From: Bifidobacterium sp. N4G05
Lineage (GTDB): Bacteria > Actinomycetota > Actinomycetes > Actinomycetales > Bifidobacteriaceae
DNA: 64,000 bases
NCBI RefSeq assembly: GCF_002742445.1
Contig: NZ_NJNQ01000004.1
Location: 232,345 to 296,344, forward strand
Direction of reading: 5' to 3'
A program made the translations under genes and the position numbers. The notes under the pieces were generated by a model, which had not been told where the DNA came from, searched no databases, and saw only the letters and a program-made list of their open reading frames with translations. This document shows, one piece after another, positions 43,831 to 52,219 of this stretch (position 1 is the stretch's first letter; every line of letters begins with the position of its first letter).

Positions 43831-45756
43831 TCATGCAACGAAATCGCGGATCACTTCCATGAACCGTTCGCCATACGCTTTCAATTTAAGCGCGCCCACG
43901 CCGTTGACTTGCGAAAACTGCTCGCCAGAGACCGGCCTGATACGCACCATGTCGCGCAACGTTTTATCGGAAAAGACGATATACGGGGGTTTACCGAGTT
44001 CGCGGGCGATGTCAAGCCGCAACGCACGCAGCTTGGCGAACAATTCCTCGTCTCCGTCGCCCGGCACATATGCCCCCATGGCCTGAGAACCTACGGACGG
44101 CGATTCCGCACGTTTCGCAGCGTGCTTCCGTTCGATCTTCTTGATTTCATAATGAAAATTCGGCGCGACCGTTTCCGCCGCACGTTCACCGAAGCGAACA
44201 ATCGGCATGGAGCCTTCCGAAATGGAAAGAAAACCATCCGTCGCCATCTGGCTGAGCACGTCACGAATCTGCGCCTCCGAAGTCACGCTCAACATGCCAT
44301 ACGTCGGCAGATCGGCAGGATGGAGATAATTCAAATCCTGCGCTTTCGACCCACGCAGCACTTTGACGATCTTCCCCGAACCGACCTTCTGGTTCACGTC
44401 ATGCACGCAGCGGCTGATGGCCCGCGCGATCTCAGTAACATCAACGGTTTCAAACGTGTGCTCGCAGTTCGCGCATCCTCCCACGCATGCGCCGTCAACA
44501 CGGACGGCCGCTCCCCCGGCCTCACCGAAATACCTGGTCATATACTCGTGCAGACAATCCGTGGTACGGCAATAACCGATCATGGCGTTGAGCAGACGCC
44601 GTTTCGACGCGCGCACGACCTCCTGCTCTTCGACGGTCAAACGCTCGTTCTCATAATCCGAATCAAGCAGCCTTCGCCTCGTAGCAATATCAGACTCGTT
44701 CCACAGCAACGTGCACCGGCTAGGCTCGCCGTCACGCCCCGCACGACCGGCCTCCTGATAGTACGCTTCGATCGATTCCGGCATATTATGATGAATCACA
44801 TAACGCACGTTCGACTTGTCGATTCCCATGCCGAACGCATTCGTGGCAACCACCACAGGCACACGGTCGGTTACGAAATCACGTTGCGCCCGCTCCCTCG
44901 TTTCGGCCGACATACCGCCATGATAGGCGACTGCGACCGTGCCGATTCGCGTCGCATCCTCACCTTTCACCGCACGCAGCTCGCGCACGGCGATATTTAA
45001 TGATTCGGCAAGCGACTCCACTTCCTTGCGAGTCGCGCAATACACGATACCGGATTCGTCAGGATGATCCGCAATATACGAAGCCACCCACGAAGCCTTA
45101 TGTTTCCTTTCCATCCTGATCACGTCGAAATACAGGTTGGCCCTGTCGAAGCCGGTGACGGTGACGGACGGATCACGCAATCCAAGAATTCCGATAATAT
45201 CGCGGCGCACCCGTTCCGTCGCGGTCGCAGTGAACGCGGCAACCGTCGGACGAGTCGGCAACGCCTTCAGAAAATCGCCGATACCAAGATATGACGAACG
45301 GAAATCCTGACCCCATTGCGACACACAATGCGCTTCATCAACGGCGACCAGAGAAATCGGCACACGACTGGCGAACGTACGGAAACGTTCGGTTTCCAAA
45401 CGTTCCGGAGCCACATACAGCAGTCTGATCCGTCCCGACAATGCCTGTGCGAACACCAGATCCTGTTCGTCGGGACTTTGCGTGGTATTGATGAACGCGG
45501 CTGAAATGCCCACGTCGTTGAGCGCGTCGACCTGATCGCGCATCAACGAGATCAACGGGGAAATGACGATGGTCATGCCCGGAAGAAGCGTGGCGGGAAT
45601 CTGGTAGCAGATCGACTTGCCAGCACCGGTGGGCATGACACCGAGCGCATCACGGCCTTGGATAATCGCATTGACTACGCCTTCTTGACCAGGACGGAAG
45701 GCGTCATATCCGAAGTAGGTGCGTAGGGCGTCACGCGCCGACGTAAACTCTGTCAT
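43831..45756 (-). CDS. recQ: ATP-dependent DNA helicase RecQ
   Basis: A 3'-5' DNA helicase for recombination and repair. The 641-residue protein carries Walker A MPTGAGKSICYQ, DEAH box VDEAHCVSQWGQDFR, motif VI QEAGRAGRDG, the RQC zinc Cys (CVGGCANC), and a C-terminal HRDC domain (VSGEQFSQVNGVGALKLKAYG). Full-length and intact. It precedes luxS in direction but is separated by 165 bases with a small AATAATCG hairpin. Confidence 0.95.
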   Translation of the reverse strand: MTEFTSARDALRTYFGYDAFRPGQEGVVNAIIQGRDALGVMPTGAGKSICYQIPATLLPGMTIVISPLISLMRDQVDALNDVGISAAFINTTQSPDEQDLVFAQALSGRIRLLYVAPERLETERFRTFASRVPISLVAVDEAHCVSQWGQDFRSSYLGIGDFLKALPTRPTVAAFTATATERVRRDIIGILGLRDPSVTVTGFDRANLYFDVIRMERKHKASWVASYIADHPDESGIVYCATRKEVESLAESLNIAVRELRAVKGEDATRIGTVAVAYHGGMSAETRERAQRDFVTDRVPVVVATNAFGMGIDKSNVRYVIHHNMPESIEAYYQEAGRAGRDGEPSRCTLLWNESDIATRRRLLDSDYENERLTVEEQEVVRASKRRLLNAMIGYCRTTDCLHEYMTRYFGEAGGAAVRVDGACVGGCANCEHTFETVDVTEIARAISRCVHDVNQKVGSGKIVKVLRGSKAQDLNYLHPADLPTYGMLSVTSEAQIRDVLSQMATDGFLSISEGSMPIVRFGERAAETVAPNFHYEIKKIERKHAAKRAESPSVGSQAMGAYVPGDGDEELFAKLRALRLDIARELGKPPYIVFSDKTLRDMVRIRPVSGEQFSQVNGVGALKLKAYGERFMEVIRDFVA

Positions 45757-46062
45757 ACGCAGCAGTCTAGTATCAAACCGCTTCTATTCGGTGCGGAGGG
45801 CGGTGGCGTTACCGACCGGCAGCACAATGGCACCAACCATAATCTGCACGGAAGTGTAGGAATCAAACGCACCGGTCGGTTCGTCGGCGAGCACGATGTC
45901 CGGATCGTTCACATGGTAAAAACCTCGCCATAGCCTGAGTGGGAAAGGAAAAGATACGCTTCCAGCTCATTCGATGGCGAGGATTTATGCATGTCGCAAC
46001 AATGTGACAGATTACACAAAGTTGTCACATTCTCATGATGGCTTTATCACAAGCTGTTTTTA
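45757..46062. other. Intergenic stretch with ABC remnant and two inverted repeats
   Basis: Besides the remnant at 45784-45911, CCTCGCCAT (45923-45931) pairs with ATGGCGAGG (45974-45982), and AATGTGACA (46001-46009) with TGTCACATT (46023-46031). No intact gene is present. The second pair could end the metB transcript, though it lacks a T-run. Confidence 0.6.
45784..45911 (-). pseudogene. Remnant of a MacB-like ABC ATPase joined to a permease tail
   Basis: The minus-strand frame reads NDPDIVLADEPTGAFDSYTS, the Walker B/D-loop region of a LolD/MacB-type ATPase. It runs within a few codons into LPVGNATALRTE and a stop, which resembles the C-terminal ALRTE end of FtsX-type permeases. Walker A, signature and the rest of both genes are missing. 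It appears to be the scar of a deletion across an ATPase-permease pair. Confidence 0.65.
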
Positions 46063-47244
46063 CTAGATCTGGCGAAAAGCCTGTTCCAAATCTGCGATCA
46101 AATCGTCAGCATCTTCAAGACCGACGGAAAGTCGCACGAGATTGGCGGGCACTTCCAGCGTGGTACCGGCGACGGAAGCGTGGGTCATGGCGCCCGGATG
46201 CTCAATCAGGGATTCCACGCCTCCCAACGACTCAGCCAAAGTGAACACTTCCGTAGCACCGGCGAACTTCTTGGCCGCTTCGAATCCGGCTGCGATCTGT
46301 ACGGAGATCATGCCTCCGAAGCCGCCATGCATCTGTCGTGCCGCGATCTCGTGGCCTGGATGGGATTCCAGTCCCGGGTACCATACGCGTTCCACTTCAG
46401 GACGGGTTTCCAGCCATTGCGCCACCTTCATGGCGTTACGGCTGTGCTGCTTGACGCGCAGATCCAACGTTTTGAGGCCACGAATGTCAAGCCAGGAGTC
46501 GAACGGAGATGGCACAGCTCCGGCCGCGTTCTGCAGGAACGCCACTTCATCGCGGATTTCCTTGTCGTTGAGCACCACAGCTCCGCCGACCACGTCGGAA
46601 TGTCCGCCGATGTATTTGGTGGTGGAATATACGACCACGTCGGCGCCATCCGTCAACGGATGCTGCAATACCGGGGATGCGAAGGTGTTGTCTACCACCA
46701 CTTTGGTGTCATGCGCGTGAGCGACCGCTGACGTGGCTGCGATATCGGTGATGTTGAGCAGCGGGTTCGACGGGGTTTCCACCCAAATGTACTGGTACTG
46801 CTTCTGGCTGAGCGCCGCGGAAACGGCCTCGGTGTCGGTGATGTCCACCACGTCGAGGCCGATGCCCCACGGCACGAACACCTTGGAAAGCAGACGGTAG
46901 GTGCCACCATATACGTCATTGCCCAGCAGAATATTGTCTCCCGGCTTGAGGGTGGCACGCAACAGCACGTCGATGGCGGCCAAGCCGGAAGCGAAGCTCA
47001 ATGCATAATTCGCACCTTCGACCGCTGCAAGCTGTTCGTCGAAAGAGTTGCGGGTCGGGTTGATGGAACGGCTGTAATCGTAGCCGTTGCGCAGTCCGCC
47101 GACACCGTCCTGTTTGAAAGTGGACGTCATATAAATAGGAGTGACCACGGCTCCGGTGGTCGGGTCGGGCTCCTGACCTGCGTGAATGGCGCGGGTGGCG
47201 AGTGCGGTGGCGCTCAGGGCTTCGGTGTTGGTCGAGATGGTCAT
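46063..47244 (-). CDS. metB: Cystathionine gamma-synthase / gamma-lyase family enzyme
   Basis: A 393-residue PLP enzyme of the Cys/Met metabolism family. The PLP Lys is in VYSTTKYIGGHSDVVGG; SINPTRNSFDEQLAAVEG, VETPSNPLLNITDI and HPGAMTHASV are family blocks. Gamma-synthase and gamma-lyase cannot be separated by motif alone. Pairing with a CBS-type gene 79 bases upstream favours a trans-sulfuration unit in which this enzyme would cleave cystathionine to cysteine. The start has AAGGAG eight bases upstream. Confidence 0.9.
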   Translation of the reverse strand: MTISTNTEALSATALATRAIHAGQEPDPTTGAVVTPIYMTSTFKQDGVGGLRNGYDYSRSINPTRNSFDEQLAAVEGANYALSFASGLAAIDVLLRATLKPGDNILLGNDVYGGTYRLLSKVFVPWGIGLDVVDITDTEAVSAALSQKQYQYIWVETPSNPLLNITDIAATSAVAHAHDTKVVVDNTFASPVLQHPLTDGADVVVYSTTKYIGGHSDVVGGAVVLNDKEIRDEVAFLQNAAGAVPSPFDSWLDIRGLKTLDLRVKQHSRNAMKVAQWLETRPEVERVWYPGLESHPGHEIAARQMHGGFGGMISVQIAAGFEAAKKFAGATEVFTLAESLGGVESLIEHPGAMTHASVAGTTLEVPANLVRLSVGLEDADDLIADLEQAFRQI

Positions 47245-47322
47245 GATGGGAACTCCTTGAAAATAGCGAATGGTTTGGATTGAACGAATGATGGACATGA
47301 TGTTGAGATATGAATTGGCGGT

Positions 47323-48333
47323 TTACAGATACTGTTCCGCAAGGCTCGGCTTGGACGTGCGTTCCACAACGTCGGCGAATCCGTTGGCACGCATCCAATC
47401 GTCGTTGAAGATCTTTTCCATATAGCTACGACCGGAATCCGGCAGCAACACCACGACCAGCTGGTTTTCATCCAAATCATGCTCGCGAGCGTATTTGAGG
47501 GCCGCCATAACGGCCATGCCGGACGAGCCTCCGACAAGCAGACCTTCCTCCGCAGCCAAACGGCGGGTCATTTCGAATGCTTCGGTATCGTTGACCTGCA
47601 CGATTTCGTCGGGAAGTTCACGGTCGAACGCTTTCGGATAGAAATCCTCGCCGACACCTTCGATGCTGTACTGATGCACGTCGTTCGGATTGGAATAGAT
47701 GGATCCTTCCGGGTCGGCGCCGATCACTTGTACTGCGCCGTCGGAAGCTTCCTTCAGGTAGCGTCCGGTGCCGGAAATGGTGCCGCCAGTGCCGATGCCC
47801 GCCACGAAATGCGTGACCTGATGGTCGCTGGCTTCCCAGATTTCCGGACCGGTGGTGCGGTAGTGGCTTTCCGGTCCGTTCGGGTTGTCGTATTGGTTCG
47901 GGCGGTATCCGCCGGGGATCGCTTTGGCGAGGCGTTCCGCCACCTGATAGTAGGAGCGCGGATCGTCCGGACCAGCATCGGTAGGGGTTACCACCACTTC
48001 CGCACCGTATGCGCGGAGTACCGCACGCTTGGCTTCGGAAACCTTGTCTGGCAGGGTGAAAATGGTACGGTAGCCGCGCTGCTGCGCCACGAGGGCAAGT
48101 CCTACGCCGGTGTTGCCGGAGGTCGGCTCCACAATCACACCGCCCGGCTTGAGTTCGCCGCTGCGTTCGGCCGCGTCAATAATACGTTCCGCGATGCGAT
48201 CCTTGGAGGAGCCGCCAGGATTGAAATATTCGACTTTGACTGCGATGGCGGCTTTGATGCCGTCGGTCACATGGTTGAGTTTGACGAGCGGAGTGTTGCC
48301 GATGAGCTCGGAAAGGGAGTTGTGGATGGTCAT
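47323..48333 (-). CDS. Cystathionine beta-synthase-type PLP enzyme without CBS domains
   Basis: A 336-residue fold-type II enzyme. PLP Lys44 is in YFNPGGSSKDRIAERI, phosphate loop SGNTGVGLAL. The segment YDNPNGPESHYRTTGPEIW resembles cystathionine beta-synthase more than CysK. The regulatory CBS-domain pair of actinobacterial CBS is absent, so it is the short form. It would condense serine (or O-acetylserine) with homocysteine or sulfide. The ATG with AAGGAAA upstream is chosen; 46 earlier in-frame codons are not protein-like. Probably co-transcribed with the next gene. Confidence 0.87.
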   Translation of the reverse strand: MTIHNSLSELIGNTPLVKLNHVTDGIKAAIAVKVEYFNPGGSSKDRIAERIIDAAERSGELKPGGVIVEPTSGNTGVGLALVAQQRGYRTIFTLPDKVSEAKRAVLRAYGAEVVVTPTDAGPDDPRSYYQVAERLAKAIPGGYRPNQYDNPNGPESHYRTTGPEIWEASDHQVTHFVAGIGTGGTISGTGRYLKEASDGAVQVIGADPEGSIYSNPNDVHQYSIEGVGEDFYPKAFDRELPDEIVQVNDTEAFEMTRRLAAEEGLLVGGSSGMAVMAALKYAREHDLDENQLVVVLLPDSGRSYMEKIFNDDWMRANGFADVVERTSKPSLAEQYL

Positions 48334-48684
48334 GTCGTTTCCTTGCGAAGAGTGATTTCCGTTAGCTTCCGATGAATGATTTCGTTGTTTTGATTTCGAG
48401 AAGCTCGCGTTTATCACTTGCAATGATTTGAAACGGGACCTGTGATGGTGTTTTCGCTGCGGTTCATCCACATATGCAGCCGCAGCATGCCAACCGCATA
48501 AGGCACTGGCTATGGGATGATTCTTGTGCGATGAAATGGCATCCCACTAGAATGCGGATGTCGAAAGAATGCCCTGTCTCAAGTTATGCTTCGATGAACC
48601 ACGCGCCCCTCGGGCGGTTGGTCAGCGACAGCAACAACATGAGAAATTGAACATGAACCATACGATAGCACATCCTCCGGCGGC
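48334..48684. other. Leader region upstream of the CBS-type gene
   Basis: About 350 bases without a supported gene. An 18-codon minus-strand ORF (48584-48640, MLLLSLTNRPRGAWFIEA) lies about 250 bases before the CBS start and might be a leader peptide, but it has no clear ribosome binding site. No SAM riboswitch or T-box could be recognised. Confidence 0.45.
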
Positions 48685-48727
48685 AAAAACTCACCCATGT
48701 CCGAATAGCGGACATGGGTGAGTTTTT
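48685..48727. terminator. Bidirectional terminator after the peptide ABC operon
   Basis: A perfect 19-bp stem: AAAAACTCACCCATGTCCG with its complement around AATAG, T-tailed on both strands. It directly follows the last ATPase gene. Confidence 0.95.
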
Positions 48728-48738
48728 GCGAGAGGCCA

Positions 48739-49512
48739 TCACATCGAAGCGGCGTCGACCAGCCGTTTCGTATAGTCGTTTTTCGGACGTTCCAGCACTT
48801 GGGCGGCCGTTCCAATTTCGACGGCATGCCCGTCATGTACCACCATGATGCGGTCGGCTATGTGTTGGACAACACCCAGATCATGAGACACCATGATGAG
48901 CGCCATCTCCGGTTCGGCGGCACGGATCGACTTGAACGATTCGAGAATCTGCACGCGTGCGGCAACGTCGATGGCGCTCATCGGCTCGTCAGCAAGCAAC
49001 ACGGTCGGATGGTCGACGATGGCGCGGGCGATCGCGACACGTTGCGCCTGTCCTCCGGATAGGTCCATGGGGAAGCGGTTCCGGTATACCGTCGGATCGA
49101 GGCTCACCCTGAGGAAAGCGTCGTCCACACGCGCCGAAATCTGTTCAGGGGACCAGTCGTGGTGGCGCAACCGCAACGGCTCCATGACAGATTTCGAGAC
49201 ACGCCATCGCGGATCCAACGAATCGAATGGATTCTGGAATACCAGTCCGGACTGGCTACGCAACGATTTCGCGGTCTGATTGCGCAGAACCTCACCGCGA
49301 TAGCATATGTCGCCGGCATCGGCATCTTCTAAACCGAGTAACACACGCGTAAGCGTGGTCTTTCCCGATCCGGAGCCGCCGATCACGGCAAGGCACTCCC
49401 CCGCGTAGACCGTGATATCCACGCCGAACAGCACCTGTCTGCGTTGCCTGCCTTTGCCGAAGAACTTGTCGATGCCACGTCCTTCAAGCAGAATGGTCGG
49501 TTCGGCCATCAT
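48739..49512 (-). CDS. Oligopeptide/nickel-type ABC transporter ATPase (DppF-like)
   Basis: About 257 residues. Walker A GGSGSGKTTLTRVLLG, signature DLSGGQAQRVAIARAIV, Walker B VLLADEPMSAID and switch VSHDLGVVQHIAD are intact. The Opp/Dpp C-terminal zone is short. Two adjacent ATGs overlap the stop of the preceding ATPase gene; the AAGGAGG there serves as ribosome binding site. It is the second ATPase of a heteromeric importer. Confidence 0.9.
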   Translation of the reverse strand: MMAEPTILLEGRGIDKFFGKGRQRRQVLFGVDITVYAGECLAVIGGSGSGKTTLTRVLLGLEDADAGDICYRGEVLRNQTAKSLRSQSGLVFQNPFDSLDPRWRVSKSVMEPLRLRHHDWSPEQISARVDDAFLRVSLDPTVYRNRFPMDLSGGQAQRVAIARAIVDHPTVLLADEPMSAIDVAARVQILESFKSIRAAEPEMALIMVSHDLGVVQHIADRIMVVHDGHAVEIGTAAQVLERPKNDYTKRLVDAASM

Positions 49513-50291
49513 CGTCCTCCTTCGACATCGAGCGAAAGCTCGCGCGCAGCCCGGACCAGATTGGTGGCTTCGGGCGTCGTGGGACGCTCCAGCAGCATGG
49601 AAGTCGCGCCGGATTCCACGACATGCCCTTCGGATAGCACGTAGCATCGGGTGGTGGCGCGACGCAGCACCGAAAAATCATGGGTGATGAACAGCATGGA
49701 CGCGCCGGAATCGTCGACCAGCGAAGTCAGCAGATCGACGATCTGCCGCTGTGTGATCGAATCCAATGCCGTAGTCGGCTCGTCGGCGATAATCAGTCTC
49801 GGCGAGGTGATCAACGCCGTGGCGATGCCGACGCGCTGTTGCTGGCCGCCCGACAGCTCATGTGGATATTTGAGCAGCGTATCCTCGGCAAGACCGACTT
49901 TCGACAGCATCGCCTTGACACGCTCCACCCGCTCTTCAGGCGTCAGGTCGTAATGGAGGTACAGCGGCAATCCGACCTGCTGGGCCACTGTCATCACGGG
50001 ATTCAACGCGACGGATGGGTTCTGGAACACCATGCCCACGGAGCGGCCGCGCAAGTTGGCCATGACCTCATCGGTGGCGCCGACGGCATGCGTGCCATCC
50101 AAGTCGATGTCGCCGCGTACCTGCGCCATACTGGGGAGGATTCCCATCATGGCTTTGGCGATCATCGACTTGCCGGAGCCGGATGAGCCGATCAGCCCCA
50201 CGCGCTCGCCGTCCGCAATGGTCAGCTGCACGTCATGCACGATTGGATTGCCGTTGATGGAGATATCGAGATTCCGAATATTCACACTCAT
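49509..50291 (-). CDS. Oligopeptide/nickel-type ABC transporter ATPase (DppD-like)
   Basis: A 260-residue ATPase: Walker [17 protein letters not shown] (a Met where Thr is usual after GKS), signature [16 protein letters not shown], Walker [13 protein letters not shown], switch ITHDFSVL. It is shorter than typical DppD/OppD (about 330), lacking most of the C-terminal extension with its Cys-rich/HP motif. It overlaps the permease gene by four bases. Confidence 0.9.
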   Translation of the reverse strand: MSVNIRNLDISINGNPIVHDVQLTIADGERVGLIGSSGSGKSMIAKAMMGILPSMAQVRGDIDLDGTHAVGATDEVMANLRGRSVGMVFQNPSVALNPVMTVAQQVGLPLYLHYDLTPEERVERVKAMLSKVGLAEDTLLKYPHELSGGQQQRVGIATALITSPRLIIADEPTTALDSITQRQIVDLLTSLVDDSGASMLFITHDFSVLRRATTRCYVLSEGHVVESGATSMLLERPTTPEATNLVRAARELSLDVEGGR

Positions 50292-51232
50292 GCGATGTTC
50301 CTCAATGCCGAGTTCGTCAATGGGTCGATGGCGTCACGCAGCGCATCTCCGAAAAGGTTCAACGCAATGACGACCACAGTGACCACCAGACCCGGCCATA
50401 GCACGGCCATAGGATAGATGCTGATGAATCTGACCGACGTGGACAGCGAGTGTCCCCAACTGGGAACGCCCGAACCGACACCCACGCCAAGGTAGGTCAA
50501 TCCCGCCTCGGCAAGCAGCGAGGTGCCGGCGCTGATGGAAAGCTGCACGCTGAGCACAGGCAGGGTGTTCGGCAGGATATGCGTGAAGAACACGCGAATC
50601 GGACTGGCCCCGGCCCATAATGACGCCTCAACGTATGGCGAGCGCACCGCAAGCATGGCGGCTGGGCGCAGAATCCTTGCCAGATTCATGCCGTATGCGA
50701 ATCCGCAGGAGATGACGATGACCGCGGCCGAGGCTCCGAACGGCACTGTGAGAATCAATGCGATCAGTACGGTGGGCAGGGAGATCAGCGCGTCCACGAC
50801 GACCACCGATGTGGAAGCAAATGCACTGTTGCGTGACACCATGGCTGCGACGAGCAGCAGACCGACCGCAGCGGCGACGCATACAGTGAGCAACGCTATC
50901 GCCAGATTGGTACGAGATCCCGCCATCAGCCAACTCAGCACATCAGAACCGACACCGTCCGTACCCAGCGGATGGGAACCGGATGGTGACGCCCAGACAT
51001 GGTAGCCATCGGTGTCCAAGAGACGGTACGGCGTCCAGAACAACGATATGGCCGATACCGCGACCCATAGTCCGATGACGATCATCGCGTATTTGCCACC
51101 GCCGGTATGCCAGATGGATGCGATGACCGTCTTCGCTGCCGGCGACCCTGCTGCCGTGCGCTTGGCTCCGTCCGGAACCGTCGCGCATGACACGGGTTTG
51201 GGCGATATGTTTCGATTGTTCGAATCGGTCAT
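50288..51232 (-). CDS. Oligopeptide/nickel-type ABC transporter permease (DppC-like)
   Basis: A 314-residue membrane protein with a hydrophilic N-terminal 45 residues, then about six helices; HPLGTDGVGSDVLSWLMAG is the DppC/OppC N-terminal mark and YVEASLWAGASPIRVFFTHI the EAA loop. The start is set by a perfect AGGAGGTG seven bases upstream and an ATGA overlap with the preceding permease; the longest open frame is falsely extended by 153 codons. Confidence 0.9.
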   Translation of the reverse strand: MTDSNNRNISPKPVSCATVPDGAKRTAAGSPAAKTVIASIWHTGGGKYAMIVIGLWVAVSAISLFWTPYRLLDTDGYHVWASPSGSHPLGTDGVGSDVLSWLMAGSRTNLAIALLTVCVAAAVGLLLVAAMVSRNSAFASTSVVVVDALISLPTVLIALILTVPFGASAAVIVISCGFAYGMNLARILRPAAMLAVRSPYVEASLWAGASPIRVFFTHILPNTLPVLSVQLSISAGTSLLAEAGLTYLGVGVGSGVPSWGHSLSTSVRFISIYPMAVLWPGLVVTVVVIALNLFGDALRDAIDPLTNSALRNIA

Positions 51233-52209
51233 GCGGACACCTCCTGCGAGCCGACGCCCGCGCTTTTGAGACGTGGGTCCAACGCGCGGTGTGCCAAATC
51301 GACCGCAAACCCCAGCAACAGGAACAACGCCGCAAGCAGGAACAGCTCGCTTTGCACGGAGGTAAGGTCGCGGTTGCCCACATCGGTGACGAGCATGGCA
51401 CCAAGTCCGGGAAGCGCGAACAGGTTCTCCACCACCATCACGCCGGTGACCATATGCGCGAAGGTCAGGCCGATCACCGATACGAGCTGCGGCGTGGCAA
51501 GACGCAAGGCGACCTTCAATATCGCCTGCTTGCGGGTCATGCCGCATGCCATTGCCATATCGACCGCCTGCGACGAGGCCATGTCGCCGACCGCCGCACG
51601 CGTGTACCGCATTACCGACGCCCCCGCAGTAATACCGGTAGCAACTGACGGCAATACAAGAGAGGACAATGCGGATGACGGATCCGACCATCCCTCATCA
51701 GGGAAACCTTGAGATGGGAACAATCCAAACAATCCGCTACCGCGAGCGAACAGCAGAATCAGCAGCAGTCCGCCCCACAACGCGGGGATGGCACCCGCAA
51801 CGATGGCGACCACATGGAACAAACCACGCAGATGCGGATTGCGGGTCAGCACGGCAGCACATCCCAGCGGAAGCCCTATGACCAGTGCGATAGCCAGGCT
51901 CATAACGATCAGAGGAAAGGTGATACCGACACGTTCCGTCACTTGGGACACGACGGAACGCCCACTGATCACGGATGTTCCAAAATCGCCGTGCAGCAGA
52001 TCAAGTATCCAATCCGCGTATTGCGCCGGATAAGAACGGTCAAGTCCGAGCTGCGAGCGCAACGCGGCGACGCGTTCGGGTGTCGCCTTCGTTCCCGCAA
52101 TCACCGCGGCGACGTCGCCGGGAAGGATACGCAGTGCGAGAAACACCAAAAGAGAAAGACCGGCCAGGGCCGCGATGAACAGCCCCAGCCGTTGGATGAT
52201 GAATTTCAT
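51229..52209 (-). CDS. Oligopeptide/nickel-type ABC transporter permease (DppB-like)
   Basis: A 326-residue membrane protein. LPGDVAAVIAGTKATPERVA and GLDRSYPAQYADWILDLLHGDFGTS are typical DppB/NikB N-terminal elements, followed by about six helices and an EAA loop near DMAMACGMTRKQAILKVAL. It follows the binding-protein gene by 10 bases and overlaps the next permease. Confidence 0.91.
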   Translation of the reverse strand: MKFIIQRLGLFIAALAGLSLLVFLALRILPGDVAAVIAGTKATPERVAALRSQLGLDRSYPAQYADWILDLLHGDFGTSVISGRSVVSQVTERVGITFPLIVMSLAIALVIGLPLGCAAVLTRNPHLRGLFHVVAIVAGAIPALWGGLLLILLFARGSGLFGLFPSQGFPDEGWSDPSSALSSLVLPSVATGITAGASVMRYTRAAVGDMASSQAVDMAMACGMTRKQAILKVALRLATPQLVSVIGLTFAHMVTGVMVVENLFALPGLGAMLVTDVGNRDLTSVQSELFLLAALFLLLGFAVDLAHRALDPRLKSAGVGSQEVSA

Positions 52210-52219
52210 TACCGGTAAC

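Noticed and set aside
48334..48684. SAM riboswitch or T-box upstream of the CBS-type gene
   Set aside because: No core motif of either class could be recognised on the minus strand, and there is no terminator/antiterminator pair directly before the start.
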